A DNA stretch of 64,000 bases from Shinella zoogloeoides (GTDB lineage Bacteria; Pseudomonadota; Alphaproteobacteria; Rhizobiales; Rhizobiaceae). Both the position numbers and the translations under genes were made by a program. The DNA is taken from the NCBI RefSeq assembly GCF_033705735.1, contig NZ_CP131130.1, positions 2,173,001 to 2,237,000 on the forward strand. The letters run 5' to 3'. Positions 16,229 to 26,202 of this stretch are shown here, in pieces. Below the pieces are notes generated by a model. That model was not told the DNA's origin. It searched no databases and saw only the letters and a program-made list of their open reading frames with translations. Position 1 is the first letter of the stretch. The number at the start of each line of letters is the position of its first letter.

Positions 16229-17269
16229 ATGAAATCCGTTTTGAAGCTGATGGCAGGGGCTGCCATCATCGTTTCCATGCATTCCGCCGTTCACGCCAAG
16301 GACCTCGTCGTCGGCGTCTCCTGGTCCAACTTCCAGGAAGAGCGCTGGAAAACCGACGAAGCCGCCATCAAGACAGCGCTCGAGGCTTCCGGCGACAAGT
16401 ACATTTCCGCTGACGCCCAGTCGTCCGCCGCCAAGCAGCTCACCGACATCGAATCGCTGATCGCACAGGGCGCCAACGCCATCATCGTCCTGGCGCAGGA
16501 TTCCGACGCCATCGGCCCGGCCATCGAGAAGGCCGCGGCAGAAGGCATCCCGGTCGTCGGCTACGACCGCCTGATCGAAAATCCGGCCGCCTTCTACATC
16601 ACCTTCGACAACAAGGAAGTCGGCCGCATGCAGGCCCGCGAAGTGTTCAAGGTGAAGCCGGAAGGCAACTATGTCTTCATCAAGGGCAACTCCGCCGACC
16701 CGAACGCCGACTTCCTCTTCGCTGGCCAGCAGGAAGTGCTGAAGGAAGCGATCGACGCCGGCAAGATCAAGAATGTCGGCGAAGCCTATACCGACGGCTG
16801 GAAGCCGGAGAACGCCCAGAAGAACATGGAGCAGTTCCTGACGGCGAACGACAACAAGGTCGACGCGGTCGTCGCCTCGAACGACGGCACCGCCGGCGGC
16901 GCGATCGCGGCGCTCGCGGCCCAGGGCCTTGCCGGCTCCGTTCCGGTCTCCGGCCAGGACGCCGACCACGCTGCGCTCAACCGCGTCGCGCTCGGCACGC
17001 AGACCGTCTCGGTCTGGAAGGACTCGCGTGAACTCGGCAAGCGCGCCGCGGAAATCGCGGCCGAGCTCGCCGGCGGCAAGACCATGGACGAGATCGAAGG
17101 CGTCACCACCTTCAACGGCGGCCCGAAGGGCGTCGAGATGAAGTCCGTCTTCCTCGCTCCCCTGCCCGTCACCAAGGACAACCTGAACGTCGTCATCGAC
17201 GCCGGCTGGATCTCCAAGGACGCGGCCTGCCAGGGCGTGAAGGCCGGTTCGGTCGCGGCCTGCGACTGA
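16229..17269 (+). CDS. xylF: D-xylose-binding periplasmic protein
   Basis: 346 aa with a signal peptide ([23 protein letters not shown]). Motifs match XylF closely: [74 protein letters not shown] and [20 protein letters not shown]. It captures xylose for the XylH/XylG importer. GGGAGGAGA precedes the ATG at 16229. First gene of the operon, after the ROK operator; a stem-loop follows it before xylH. Confidence 0.94.
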   Translation: MKSVLKLMAGAAIIVSMHSAVHAKDLVVGVSWSNFQEERWKTDEAAIKTALEASGDKYISADAQSSAAKQLTDIESLIAQGANAIIVLAQDSDAIGPAIEKAAAEGIPVVGYDRLIENPAAFYITFDNKEVGRMQAREVFKVKPEGNYVFIKGNSADPNADFLFAGQQEVLKEAIDAGKIKNVGEAYTDGWKPENAQKNMEQFLTANDNKVDAVVASNDGTAGGAIAALAAQGLAGSVPVSGQDADHAALNRVALGTQTVSVWKDSRELGKRAAEIAAELAGGKTMDEIEGVTTFNGGPKGVEMKSVFLAPLPVTKDNLNVVIDAGWISKDAACQGVKAGSVAACD

Positions 17270-17304
17270 GCCCGATCATCCGGTAACGACCTGACCATCG
17301 CCAG

Positions 17305-17330
17305 GCGCCGCAACGACACCGTTGCGGCGC
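17305..17330 (+). repeat. Intercistronic stem-loop after xylF
   Basis: An 11-bp stem (GCGCCGCAACG / CGTTGCGGCGC) with the loop ACAC, 35 bp after xylF and without a T run. It is the same arrangement as the hairpin after the inositol binding-protein gene, and probably stabilises xylF mRNA. Confidence 0.65.
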
Positions 17331-17445
17331 TTGCGCAAGATGGGCAGCGGGCGGAGGATGACGCGGATCCATCCTTTCAAGAAGCAGCACCCGAACTGCG
17401 CGCCCGAAACGAACGTTCAACAGAAGTGAGGGGGACGGCAAGACC

Positions 17446-18759
17446 ATGGCCGACATCACGAATACCGCACATGCCAACCGTGCGCGCTCGGCGAGCGAGA
17501 ATCCGGTAAAGCGCTTCTTCCGCGCGACCGAGATCGACACGCGCCTGCTCGGCATGGTCGGCGCGCTGCTGATCATCTGGATCGGCTTCAACTTCCTGTC
17601 CGGCGGCCTCTTCCTGACGCCGCGAAACCTCTGGAACCTCTCCGTCCAGACCGCCTCCGTCGCGGTGATGGCGACCGGCATGGTGCTGGTCATCGTCACG
17701 CGCAACATCGACCTTTCCGTCGGCTCGATCCTCGGCTTCGTCGGCATGATCATGGGCGTGCTGCAGGCCGAGCTGTTGCCACAGCTTCTCGGCTTCAACC
17801 ATCCGGCCACCTGGATCGTCACGCTGCTCGCCGGCCTTCTCCTCGGCGCCGCCATCGGCGCGCTGCAAGGCTCGATCATCGCCTTCATGAACGTGCCGTC
17901 CTTCATCGTCACGCTTGGCGGCCTGCTCGTCTGGCGCGGCGCCACCTGGTTCGTCACGAGCGGGCGCACCGTCGCCCCGATGGACGCCACCTTCCGCCTG
18001 ATGGGCGGCGGCACCGAGGGCTCGATCGGCGCGACGGCAAGCTGGATCGTCGGCGCCCTCGCCTGCGTCGCCATCGTCGCGACGATCGCCAATTCCCGCA
18101 AGCAGCGAAAGCGCTTCGGCTTTCCGCTGCGCCCCATGTGGGCCGAATGTTTCCTCGTCGCCATCGGCTGCGCGCTGGTGCTCGGCGCCGTCGGGGTCGT
18201 CAACAGCTATCCCTGGCCCGTCGCCATCGCCCGCAGATATGCCGATGCCAACGGCATCGCCTGGCCGGACGGCGGCCTCTTCATTCCGCACGGCATCGCC
18301 ATTCCCGTGCTGATCGCCATCGTCGTCGGCATCGTCATGACCTTCATCTCGACGCGCCTGCGCTTCGGCCGCTACGTCTTCGCCATCGGCGGCAACCAGG
18401 AAGCCGCCGAGCTCGCCGGCATCAAGACGCGCTGGGTCACGGTCAAGATCTTCGCGCTGATGGGCATGCTCTGCGCCATCGCCGCCGCCATCTCGACCGC
18501 CCGCCTCAATGCCGCGACCAATGCGCAGGGCGAGCTCGACGAACTTTACACCATCGCGGCCGCCGTCATCGGCGGCACCTCGCTCGGCGGCGGCATGGGC
18601 ACCATCGCGGGCGCCATGCTCGGCGCTCTCGTCATGCAATCGCTGCAATCGGGCATGGTGCTGGTCGGCATCGACACCCCGTTCCAGCGCATCGTTGTCG
18701 GTGTGGTCCTCGTGGTCGCCGTCTGGCTCGACACGATCTACCGCGCCCGCGCCAAGTAA
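17446..18759 (+). CDS. xylH: Xylose ABC transporter permease
   Basis: 437 aa, a BPD_transp_2 permease with 10 or more hydrophobic segments. It is longer than RbsC-type permeases because of a central insertion (residues about 170-290) that is characteristic of XylH. Landmarks are [20 protein letters not shown], the [14 protein letters not shown] region, and [20 protein letters not shown]. It starts 176 bp after xylF, beyond the stem-loop, and ends 14 bp before xylG. Confidence 0.93.
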   Translation: MADITNTAHANRARSASENPVKRFFRATEIDTRLLGMVGALLIIWIGFNFLSGGLFLTPRNLWNLSVQTASVAVMATGMVLVIVTRNIDLSVGSILGFVGMIMGVLQAELLPQLLGFNHPATWIVTLLAGLLLGAAIGALQGSIIAFMNVPSFIVTLGGLLVWRGATWFVTSGRTVAPMDATFRLMGGGTEGSIGATASWIVGALACVAIVATIANSRKQRKRFGFPLRPMWAECFLVAIGCALVLGAVGVVNSYPWPVAIARRYADANGIAWPDGGLFIPHGIAIPVLIAIVVGIVMTFISTRLRFGRYVFAIGGNQEAAELAGIKTRWVTVKIFALMGMLCAIAAAISTARLNAATNAQGELDELYTIAAAVIGGTSLGGGMGTIAGAMLGALVMQSLQSGMVLVGIDTPFQRIVVGVVLVVAVWLDTIYRARAK

Positions 18760-18773
18760 GAGGAGCCCACCCA

Positions 18774-19559
18774 ATGACGGACACCCGTACGCCCCTCGTG
18801 GAGATGAAGAACATCTCCATCTCCTTCGGCGGCATCCATGCCGTGGACAACGCTTCGGTCGATCTCTATCCCGGCGAGGTCGTCGCCCTGCTCGGCCATA
18901 ACGGCGCCGGCAAGTCGACGCTGATCAAGATCCTCTCCGGCGCCTACAGGCGCGACAGCGGCGAGATCCTGATCAACGGCGAGCCCGCCGACATCGCCAA
19001 CCCGCGCGACGCCAAGAAATACGGCATCGAGACGATCTACCAGACGCTGGCCGTCGCCGACAATGTCGACGCCGCCGCCAACCTCTATCTCGGCCGCGAG
19101 CTGCGCACCCCCTGGGGCACGCTCGACGACGTGGCGATGGAGGCCAAGACCCGCGAGGTGATGGGCCGCCTCAACCCTAACTTCCAGCGCTTCAAGGAGC
19201 CGGTAAAGGCACTTTCCGGCGGCCAGCGCCAGTCGGTGGCGATCGCAAGGGCCATCCTCTTCAACGCCCGCATCCTCATCATGGACGAGCCGACCGCCGC
19301 GCTCGGCCCCCAGGAGACGGCGCAGGTCGGCGAACTGATCAAGCAGCTCAAGAAGGAAGGCATCGGCATCTTCCTGATCAGCCACGACATCCACGACGTC
19401 TTCGACCTCGCCGACCGCGTCTCGGTGATGAAGAACGGCCAGGTGGTCGGCCACGCCCGCACCGAGGACGTCACCAAGGACGAGGTGCTCGGCATGATCA
19501 TCCTCGGCAAGGTCCCGGAAAAAGCCATCCCCGGCCCCGGCGCCATGCAGACCGCCTGA
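18774..19559 (+). CDS. xylG: Xylose ABC transporter ATPase, single-domain
   Basis: 261 aa with one ABC domain: Walker [10 protein letters not shown], signature [14 protein letters not shown], Walker [12 protein letters not shown], switch His in [11 protein letters not shown]. Enterobacterial XylG carries two fused domains (about 510 aa); the half-length form here is common in alphaproteobacterial sugar importers, and two copies would pair on XylH. The ATG is at 18774 after AGAGGAG. A strong terminator 11 bp downstream closes the operon. No xylA or xylB is adjacent in the window. Confidence 0.92.
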   Translation: MTDTRTPLVEMKNISISFGGIHAVDNASVDLYPGEVVALLGHNGAGKSTLIKILSGAYRRDSGEILINGEPADIANPRDAKKYGIETIYQTLAVADNVDAAANLYLGRELRTPWGTLDDVAMEAKTREVMGRLNPNFQRFKEPVKALSGGQRQSVAIARAILFNARILIMDEPTAALGPQETAQVGELIKQLKKEGIGIFLISHDIHDVFDLADRVSVMKNGQVVGHARTEDVTKDEVLGMIILGKVPEKAIPGPGAMQTA

Positions 19560-19570
19560 TCCCCTACCAG

Positions 19571-19600
19571 AAAGGCCGCCCCAAGGGGCGGCCTTTCATT
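19571..19600 (+). terminator. Terminator of the xylFHG operon
   Basis: Twelve-base-pair stem AAAGGCCGCCCC / GGGGCGGCCTTT with a 2-nt AA loop and a T-rich tail (TTTCATTTCA). Confidence 0.88.
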
Positions 19601-19712
19601 TCATCCCGGGCAAACCTATGACAGTTTGCCATTTCCGCAATTTCCGCATTGAAGCCCGCCCCCACCTGGGTTAAGAACCCTCTCATCGGACAGGCGAGTC
19701 ATCGCCTTGGAT

Positions 19713-19789
19713 GCACCCGTAGCTCAGCTGGATAGAGTGTTGGATTCCGATTCCAAAGGTCACAGGTTCGAATCCTGTCGGGTGCGCCA
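19713..19789 (+). tRNA. tRNA-Arg (anticodon CCG)
   Basis: A 77-nt cloverleaf: acceptor GCACCCG pairs with CGGGTGC, then G and an encoded CCA. The D-arm is AGCTCAGCTGGATAGAGT. The anticodon stem is TTGGA/TCCAA around TTCCGAT, giving anticodon CCG (reads CGG, Arg). The T-arm contains GGTTCGAATCC. It marks the left border of the lower-GC surface-glycan region, and tRNA 3' ends are common island insertion sites. I found no second copy of its 3' end by eye. Confidence 0.95.
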
Positions 19790-19835
19790 TTCTTGAACGA
19801 AAGTCAGAACCGTCGGCTGTTGTGCTACGGCCCAA

Positions 19836-22730
19836 TCAGAATTGCATCCGAAGACCAAGATTGCCTTTTAGGGCATAGCTTTTGCCAAAGCTGCTTATCG
19901 GGGTACCTGCCAGCACTTCGCCGTAGAGAGCGATATTGCTCTGCAAATCCATGCTCGCACCAAGGCCGATTTCAGCCGTGAGGCGTTCGCTGGCGTGTTG
20001 GATGGCTGTGCCCGCAACCGAGGCCTGCGTCCCGTCCAGCCACTCGTAGCTGAGGTTGGCTATGCCATAGGCTCGGCTGTTCCTGCCCTCCCAGCTGCTC
20101 TGGTAATCAAAGGCCACACCCCAGCGTGTCATCAGACTGTCGTTGCCGTCCGCCGTGACGACAGCACCAGCCGGGTCGACAAAACGATCAAACCGGACAT
20201 TCGAATAGACCATCTGGAATTGCGGTGTGATGCCGAGATTCTCATCGACCGACAGCCTCTTGCCGACCTCCACGCTGAATGCTTCAGCCTGGCCACCGTT
20301 GTTATTGGCAAGAATGCCGAGAAGCTCTGATCTGAGGTCGCTGCCATAGCGGCCTATTTGAGCCTGGGCATCTGCATAGAAGCCGGCACCGTCATACCAT
20401 GTCAGCGTCGCGCCGATACCATAGCCTTCGGATTTCAGCGCTCCGTTGCCAAAAACGGATTTTATCCGGCTGTTGGCCTCGCCATAGCTCAGGTTGATGC
20501 CCGCGATCAGACTTCCACCATTGTGGTCTTCAGCAAGCAAGCCATCCGCTCCGAGCTGTATCTTCCAGGTATCGATGCGGTGATCCATACCTGTCGTCGA
20601 TATCCGAGCATCATCGAAGCGGCCGTATGTGCCTTCCATCCTGCCCCAGAAGCCGCTACCGTCACTATCGACGCCAGCCAGCTGGAAGCGGCTTCCCACG
20701 CGCTGCTGGAGGGTCGGCAAGGTGTTGATCGATTGTAGATTGGCACCGTAGGCTTCGTAGATCGGCACGCCGGGCTGATATAGGGGCGTGTTGACAAGCA
20801 CGGAGCGCAAATACCAGTCGCCGTCCGTCGGGTCGGATACCCCGCCTTGGTAGAGGCGATAGGCATAGGCGCCCGCGATTACCGACGGATCGCCCTCGAA
20901 CAGATAGTTGCCGTCGAGCACGAAGCTGCCGTTGGACGCTCCGGCGACATCGACGATCTTGATGCCTTCCACCGTCTGTGCGCCAAGGCCGCCCTGATTG
21001 ATGACATTGATCAGCGTGAGCCCGGAGGTCGAACCATCGACGACGAGGAGGCTGGTCTGGGAGTTGTCGTCACCGAGAACAGCTGCAATTTCGAGGCGAC
21101 CGCCATTGCTGGTATAGTCGCCGTCAATGGTGAGCGTGCCCATCATCCCGCCGTAACCCGGGGCGACGACCCCGGTATTCACGACGGGTCCAACATGCCC
21201 TGTGCCCGCCAGCCGGCCAGATGTATCGACCAGCATGTTGCCGCCCAGAATACCATTGACCGCCAATGTGCCCGCCGAGACGGTCGAGTCACCATAAAAG
21301 CCGGAGCTGTCGCCAGTCAGCGTCAGTTGTCCAAGGCCAAACTTGTCGAAGCTCGAGGAGCCGGAGAAATCCGTGCCGATGGCAATGTCGTAGCCATTCG
21401 TGTCGAACCAGGCGCCTCCGGCTGCCACCGCCACCGATGAGAACCCGTTGAGGAAATTGGCCTGATCCCGATTGGCGCGCAGGATGCCGCCATCGAGGTC
21501 CAGCACGGCGCTGGAGCCGGAGCCCTTGATCACCGCGCCGGTTTCAAGAATGCCGCGGCCGCTGGGGTCACCATCGAGATGAAGTGTCGCGCTGCCTGTA
21601 GCACTGTTGGCGAGATAGACGGCGCTGCCGGCACTGACGAAGCCGCCCTTGCTGACAGTCATCTCACCAGTGCCGCCGTACCCCAACTCGATGCGATCAG
21701 ACGCGCTCAAGCTGGACAGGGCGCCGTTGCTGCTCGAAACGACTACCGAACCGGTACTGCCAGCCCCGTGGCCGACATAAATGGAAGCAGCGCCGCCGCC
21801 GGTCGCACTTGTCGCGACCTGCGCGCCATCCTCAACAGAGAGCGCCCCATTGCCATAATACCCGACATAGATGTTGTTGGCGGCATTCCAGGTTGACGCG
21901 TGGCCGTTGCCATCATGGCCGGAGACCGTGACTGAATTGGCGCCGGCGTTGGACCCTATAAGGCCCTGCCCGCTGTTCACCACGCCCCCGTTCAGAATGT
22001 TCAACGTTCCTACGCCGCCGTCGCCGATATGAAGCTGGTTGGCATTGTTCCAGGTCGACACGTTTCCATTGCCGTCATGACCGGAAACAGTGACGGTACC
22101 TACGCCGTTGCTGCTGTTACCGATCGTGGTCACCGAGCTGCTTACCGTTCCTCCATCTGAAATGTTGAGGGTGCCCGCTCCGCTTTCGCCGATGTAAAAC
22201 TGCCCGGTAATGGTCCATATCGAGGCATTGCCATCGACATCTCTGCCCAAAATCGTGACGTCGCCCTGGCCGTTGGCCCCAGCACCGATATAGCTCCACG
22301 CGCTGTTTACAACGCCGCCATTGATGACGGAGAGCATGCCTTTACCGTCTTGGCCGATCGTAAGATCGCCATTGTTGGTCCAGGTCGAGGCGTTTCCGGT
22401 CCCGTCACGACCGGAGACGGTGACTTCGCCCTGATAGGAAGCACCGTTGCCGACAACACCGTCGTTGTTGGTGACTGTGCCGCCATTCTCGATTTTCAGG
22501 AAGCCGGGGGTGGGGCCGGAAGCGCCAACGTCAAGGTCGCCGCCCACTGTCCAGTTCGGCGACACGATGCCGCCAGGGCCGCCAGAGGAGGTCACGCCGT
22601 TTCCGGTGACTGACTGGGCGCATACCGGCCGTATGCCAGCCATCATGGAGACAAGCGTAACAAGCGCCGTCGTCAGTAAAAAATATGTTCGGCGCTCTGC
22701 GGAGCCCGCTAAATTAATAGGTTTCGCCAT
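19836..22730 (-). CDS. Autotransporter with tandem repeats in the passenger
   Basis: 964 aa from the ATG at 22730; an in-frame GTG at 22748 would add six residues. Type Va layout. An extended signal region runs to about residue 40 (hydrophobic YFLLTTALVTLVSMMAG, then CAQS). A Gly/Asn-rich beta-helical passenger carries about five 55-residue repeats, then an autotransporter-associated stretch (LGLGQLTLTGDSSGFYGDST, GTLAVNGILGG). The last 280 residues or so are a beta-barrel ending in aromatic Phe (GNLGLRMQF), as outer-membrane barrels do. Likely surface-exposed or adhesive. Lower GC than neighbouring metabolic operons; it stands alone beside tRNA-Arg. Confidence 0.9.
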   Translation of the reverse strand: MAKPINLAGSAERRTYFLLTTALVTLVSMMAGIRPVCAQSVTGNGVTSSGGPGGIVSPNWTVGGDLDVGASGPTPGFLKIENGGTVTNNDGVVGNGASYQGEVTVSGRDGTGNASTWTNNGDLTIGQDGKGMLSVINGGVVNSAWSYIGAGANGQGDVTILGRDVDGNASIWTITGQFYIGESGAGTLNISDGGTVSSSVTTIGNSSNGVGTVTVSGHDGNGNVSTWNNANQLHIGDGGVGTLNILNGGVVNSGQGLIGSNAGANSVTVSGHDGNGHASTWNAANNIYVGYYGNGALSVEDGAQVATSATGGGAASIYVGHGAGSTGSVVVSSSNGALSSLSASDRIELGYGGTGEMTVSKGGFVSAGSAVYLANSATGSATLHLDGDPSGRGILETGAVIKGSGSSAVLDLDGGILRANRDQANFLNGFSSVAVAAGGAWFDTNGYDIAIGTDFSGSSSFDKFGLGQLTLTGDSSGFYGDSTVSAGTLAVNGILGGNMLVDTSGRLAGTGHVGPVVNTGVVAPGYGGMMGTLTIDGDYTSNGGRLEIAAVLGDDNSQTSLLVVDGSTSGLTLINVINQGGLGAQTVEGIKIVDVAGASNGSFVLDGNYLFEGDPSVIAGAYAYRLYQGGVSDPTDGDWYLRSVLVNTPLYQPGVPIYEAYGANLQSINTLPTLQQRVGSRFQLAGVDSDGSGFWGRMEGTYGRFDDARISTTGMDHRIDTWKIQLGADGLLAEDHNGGSLIAGINLSYGEANSRIKSVFGNGALKSEGYGIGATLTWYDGAGFYADAQAQIGRYGSDLRSELLGILANNNGGQAEAFSVEVGKRLSVDENLGITPQFQMVYSNVRFDRFVDPAGAVVTADGNDSLMTRWGVAFDYQSSWEGRNSRAYGIANLSYEWLDGTQASVAGTAIQHASERLTAEIGLGASMDLQSNIALYGEVLAGTPISSFGKSYALKGNLGLRMQF
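21760..22560 (-). repeat. Tandem ~165-bp repeats coding the autotransporter passenger
   Basis: About five units of roughly 55 codons, each with the pattern W-x-n-L-x-I-G-x-G-G-x-G-x-L-x-I-x-N-G-G-V-V-N-S, then I-G, then VTVSGHDGNGxxS. Units begin near 22545, 22385, 22210, 22055 and 21890 (approximate). The units have diverged from each other at the DNA level but keep length and spacing. Confidence 0.7.
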
Positions 22731-22748
22731 CCGGCATTCTTTCGTCAC

Positions 22749-23339
22749 TTACGAATGCGTGGAGAGCTCCCTACCGCAATTCGCCGCTCAGACGTGACGC
22801 CGAGCGGCACCGTTCGAGATGAACAGCCACCAGGACGCCGCCATGCGCAGACCATCGGATATTATGGTTAATCTTTGGTTTCTTGCTGCCGCACGGGAGC
22901 TTTTGACTGCGTGAATATTCAGGGATCGGTGAGAAAGAAATCCGCCGAAAGGCCGCCGGTTGAGAGCACCCCTCAGAGGGCTTCCCACCTGCGTCGGCGA
23001 CCAATGCCGAAGATCTGCTTTCGGTATTTGCCAGGGTCGCAGGAACAACGGGAACGAGGTGCGTGGCCGCTCCCCTATCATGCTCGATAGCTGCAAATGC
23101 AAGTAATGCCGGTACTACCCGAAGGGCCGGAACAAAGGCGCTCTACTGCCCCTTCGCACCATAACGCACCCCCCCAGATGGGGAGCAAGCTTAGATTGAA
23201 ACCGCCCTTCTTACCGGCAATGTTGACGGCCTAATTTCTCATCTCCACCATCCTTGATGCGCCAACGTCCCTTCAAGTTTACAGAATAACTGACAAGATT
23301 TCTGCAAGCTTGCGGTGTTTTTCCTTCAAAGTCGGACCT
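22749..23339. other. Long intergenic stretch, no gene seen
   Basis: About 590 bp between two leftward genes. Short open frames occur on both strands, but none has a ribosome site plus plausible protein sequence. It should contain the autotransporter promoter (near 22750-22900) and the 3' end of the rfb transcript. I saw no clear terminator, tRNA, insertion sequence or integrase remnant. Confidence 0.5.
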
Positions 23340-23879
23340 TTAGGAAAAATCTGTATAATTTCTATCACGCTCACCTATTAGGCTTGGTGCTTCCGGCCAA
23401 TTAATCGAGAAGGCCGGATCATTCCAGCGGAAACCAGCACCATGCCCTCGCTCGAACATACGGTCGATCTCGTAAACTACATCGGTATCAGGCTCCAGCG
23501 TCAAAAATCCATGCAGGAAGCCGCGTGGAATGTAGAACGAGGCGAGGTTGTCCGCGGAAAGAATGGTCGCGCACCACTTCAAGTAGGTCGGGCTTCCGTC
23601 CCGGAGATCCACCGCCACGTCGTATATGGAGCCACGCGCTGCACGGATCAGCTTACCTTCCGCCCATTCGCCAGGCTGGTAATGCATGCCACGCAACGTA
23701 CGCCTCATCGGGTTGCGTGAAACACTCGTCTGTACCGGCTGGAAAGCAATGCCGAGGTCAGCGACCTCATTCGGACAGAAAAGACGAGCGAACAAACCCC
23801 GCTCGTCCTCATGCGGCGTTGGCACGATCACCGCCGGGCCATCGATGGTGCTGCCGAATTCCGGAAGGCGACGTTCCAT
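23340..23879 (-). CDS. rfbC: dTDP-4-dehydrorhamnose 3,5-epimerase-like sugar epimerase
   Basis: 179 aa, RmlC cupin fold. Active-site landmarks are the catalytic His in TLRGMHYQPGEWAEGKLI, the VAVDLRDGSPTYLKW strand, and IPRGFLHGFLTLEPDTDVVYE. It epimerises C3/C5 of a 4-keto-6-deoxy nucleotide sugar. Since its neighbours make CDP-4-keto-6-deoxyglucose and a C-methyltransferase, its substrate here is more likely a CDP-linked (possibly C-methylated) ketosugar than dTDP-rhamnose precursor. Seven bp after the methyltransferase gene; last gene of the leftward cassette. Confidence 0.82.
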   Translation of the reverse strand: MERRLPEFGSTIDGPAVIVPTPHEDERGLFARLFCPNEVADLGIAFQPVQTSVSRNPMRRTLRGMHYQPGEWAEGKLIRAARGSIYDVAVDLRDGSPTYLKWCATILSADNLASFYIPRGFLHGFLTLEPDTDVVYEIDRMFERGHGAGFRWNDPAFSINWPEAPSLIGERDRNYTDFS

Positions 23880-23886
23880 GCCGACC

Positions 23887-25116
23887 TCAGAAAATCTTCA
23901 ACTCTGGAATGGCTGTCACGAAGCGGCCTCCCCAATCACGAACAGGCGCAAGCTGTTGCTCCACTTCGCGCGCAAGGTTCCACGGCAGGATCACGACATA
24001 ATCCGGTTTCGTTTCCATGATTTTCTCCGGATCAACGATCGGCGCATGTACGCCGGGTAAAAATCGACCCTGCTTGTGGACATTGCGGTCGGCAACGTAA
24101 GCAATATCGTCCGCACCGAGACCACAGTAATTCAGGAAAGTGTTTCCTTTCGCTGCCGCGCCATAGCCGGCAATTGTCTTGCCGGCGCGTTTCGCCTCGC
24201 CAAGGAAAGCGAGGAAATCCTCCCGCACCTTTTCGACTTTGGCTGTGAAACCTTCATATCCGGCGCGCTCGTCAAGACGTGCGTGCTTCTCGGCCGCTCG
24301 CACAGCGAAAAGGCCGGGTTGCTCGGCATGGCTCGCCTCTTCACGGCAGGCGAAGACACGCAAAGACCCGCCATGAGTCGGAAGCTGCTGCACATCGAAC
24401 ACCCGCAACCGATGGCTGCGCAGGATTGTTTCGACGGCGATGAGCGAAAGATAGGAATAATGCTCGTGATAGATCGTATCGAACTGCACGAGATTGATGA
24501 GATTGAGAAGATGCGGAAACTCGAAGGTCACCACACCCTCCGGCTTCAACGCAATGGAAAAGCCCTTGACGAAATCGGAAATGTCCGGGACATGCGCAAG
24601 GACATTGTTGGCGGCCATCAGGTCAGCCTGGCGCCCTTCCGACACAAGACGCTCGCCAAGCGCGCTGCCGAAAAAGGCCACCATCGAAGGCACGCCTCGC
24701 AACTCGGCTTCGGCGGCACAATTGCCCGCAGGCTCCACGCCCAGCACGGGGATACCAGCCTTTGCGAAATGCTGCAGCAGATAACCGTCGTTCGAAGCCA
24801 CCTCGATGACCAGCGAAGATTCATCAAGATCGAAACGATGCCGCATGATTTCGCAGTATTGCCGGGCATGCTCGACCCAACTCGACGAGAAACTGCTGAA
24901 ATAGGCATAATCGTCGTGGAATATGGCGTCAGCCGGCACTGTCTCGGTCGTTTGCGCCAGATAGCACTTCTCGCAGACCATCACATGCAGCGGAAAAGCC
25001 TTTTCCGTAGAGATATCGTCGCGCGACCGCAGGTTCGAATTGGCCAGCGGCGTCATTCCGAGATTCACCAGGGACAACGAAAGCGGGGTAGAACAGAAAC
25101 GGCACGTGGTCATCAC
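23887..25116 (-). CDS. SAM-dependent sugar C-methyltransferase (NDP-hexose type)
   Basis: 409 aa with the three parts typical of NDP-sugar C-methyltransferases. An N-terminal zinc-finger domain has CRFCSTPL and CEKCY. The SAM domain contains VIEVASNDGYLLQHF and the downstream AANNVLAHVPDISDF. The C-terminal domain contains TIAGYGAAAKGNTFLNYCG, ADRNVHKQGRFLPG and DYVVILPWNLAREV. Such enzymes add a methyl at C3 of a 4-ketosugar, giving branched-chain deoxysugars. It lies directly between rfbG and the epimerase (0-7 bp gaps), so the cassette probably makes a C-methylated 6-deoxyhexose for a surface glycan. Confidence 0.85.
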   Translation of the reverse strand: MMTTCRFCSTPLSLSLVNLGMTPLANSNLRSRDDISTEKAFPLHVMVCEKCYLAQTTETVPADAIFHDDYAYFSSFSSSWVEHARQYCEIMRHRFDLDESSLVIEVASNDGYLLQHFAKAGIPVLGVEPAGNCAAEAELRGVPSMVAFFGSALGERLVSEGRQADLMAANNVLAHVPDISDFVKGFSIALKPEGVVTFEFPHLLNLINLVQFDTIYHEHYSYLSLIAVETILRSHRLRVFDVQQLPTHGGSLRVFACREEASHAEQPGLFAVRAAEKHARLDERAGYEGFTAKVEKVREDFLAFLGEAKRAGKTIAGYGAAAKGNTFLNYCGLGADDIAYVADRNVHKQGRFLPGVHAPIVDPEKIMETKPDYVVILPWNLAREVEQQLAPVRDWGGRFVTAIPELKIF

Positions 25117-26202
25117 TCACTCCAGACCTTGATAAGCAGCAATCTCGCGCCGTGTAGCGGCAGCCATGTCCTGGCCGGAATGCCATGCATTGTACCAGCG
25201 CGCCGTAGCGGCGATCGCCTCGCCGCCGACCAGACGGTCACGCCAGTTCAGCAGGCGGTGGGCGAGTGACGGATCAAGCGCCAGACGCGGCGCCTCTACC
25301 GACCTCGCTTCTTCTTCTATGCGCAGCAGGTCCGGGCACGCCATTTCGGCAAGAAGAGCCTGAGCGAAGGTCAGCACCGGCAGATCATGAGCGCTTTCTG
25401 GACCGATATTCATCACGCGCGGCGTATCGGTCTTCAAGGCGAGATCTTCGGCATAGACCAGATAGCCGCACAGGCAATCAAGGACGTGCTGCCAGGGCCG
25501 CGTGGCGGCGGGCTGACGCAGCACCACCGGCGCGCCGGACACGATCGCCCGCACGCAGTCGGGTGCAAGGCGATCCTCGGAGAAGTCGCCTCCGCCGATC
25601 ACATTGCCGCCGCGGACCGTAGCGAGCGGGATATCGCGGAAATAAGTCTCCCGCATGGAGCGCACGAGAATTTCGCAGGCTGCCTTGCTGGCCGAATAAG
25701 GATCCTTACCGCCCAGCGGATCGTCCTCCCGGAACGCCCTGCCCTTGCCGTCATTGGCATAGACCTTATCGGAGGTCACGACCAGAACGGCCTCAAGGCC
25801 ATCGAGACCGCGCAGCGCCTGCAGGAGATTGAGCGTGCCATCGACATTCGTCTGCCAGGTCGTGACCGGGTCGCGCACCGAGCGGCGCACCAGCGCCTGC
25901 GCCGCCATATGCAGGACGATGTCCGGCCGTGTTTGCTTCATCAGCGTGTCGATGCCATCGCCGTCACGCAAGTCGAGAAAGCGGCTGTCGCACTCTTTTG
26001 CAACCTCGGCCAGCCCAAAAAGGCTAAACTTACCTTCGGGCGGCAGGGCGATTGCCGTTACCTTCGCACCCAGGGCCTTGAGCCACAGAGCGCACCAAGC
26101 TCCCTTGAAGCCAGTCTGTCCTGTCAGAAGGACGCGCTTGCCGTTCCAGAAGGCCGGATCAGGAAGCCGTCCGCCTTTGTTCACTCGCGTCATCAAGCCC
26201 AT
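25117..26202 (-). CDS. rfbG: CDP-glucose 4,6-dehydratase
   Basis: 361 aa, extended SDR. Rossmann motif VLLTGQTGFKGAWCALWLKALG near residue 20, Thr-Ser-Asp of VVTSDKVYAND, the YSASKAACE Tyr-x3-Lys catalytic pair, and VRGGNVIGGGDFSEDRL typical of RfbG. Converts CDP-glucose to CDP-4-keto-6-deoxyglucose. I use the ATG at 26202 (GGA five nt upstream). The next ATG at 26193 overlaps the rfbF stop as TGATG and would give 358 aa; either way translation is coupled to rfbF. Confidence 0.92.
   Translation of the reverse strand: MGLMTRVNKGGRLPDPAFWNGKRVLLTGQTGFKGAWCALWLKALGAKVTAIALPPEGKFSLFGLAEVAKECDSRFLDLRDGDGIDTLMKQTRPDIVLHMAAQALVRRSVRDPVTTWQTNVDGTLNLLQALRGLDGLEAVLVVTSDKVYANDGKGRAFREDDPLGGKDPYSASKAACEILVRSMRETYFRDIPLATVRGGNVIGGGDFSEDRLAPDCVRAIVSGAPVVLRQPAATRPWQHVLDCLCGYLVYAEDLALKTDTPRVMNIGPESAHDLPVLTFAQALLAEMACPDLLRIEEEARSVEAPRLALDPSLAHRLLNWRDRLVGGEAIAATARWYNAWHSGQDMAAATRREIAAYQGLE

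Noticed and set aside
22875..23102. Short open frames in the gap before the autotransporter
   Set aside because: No ribosome sites, unlikely composition, and overlapping frames on both strands.
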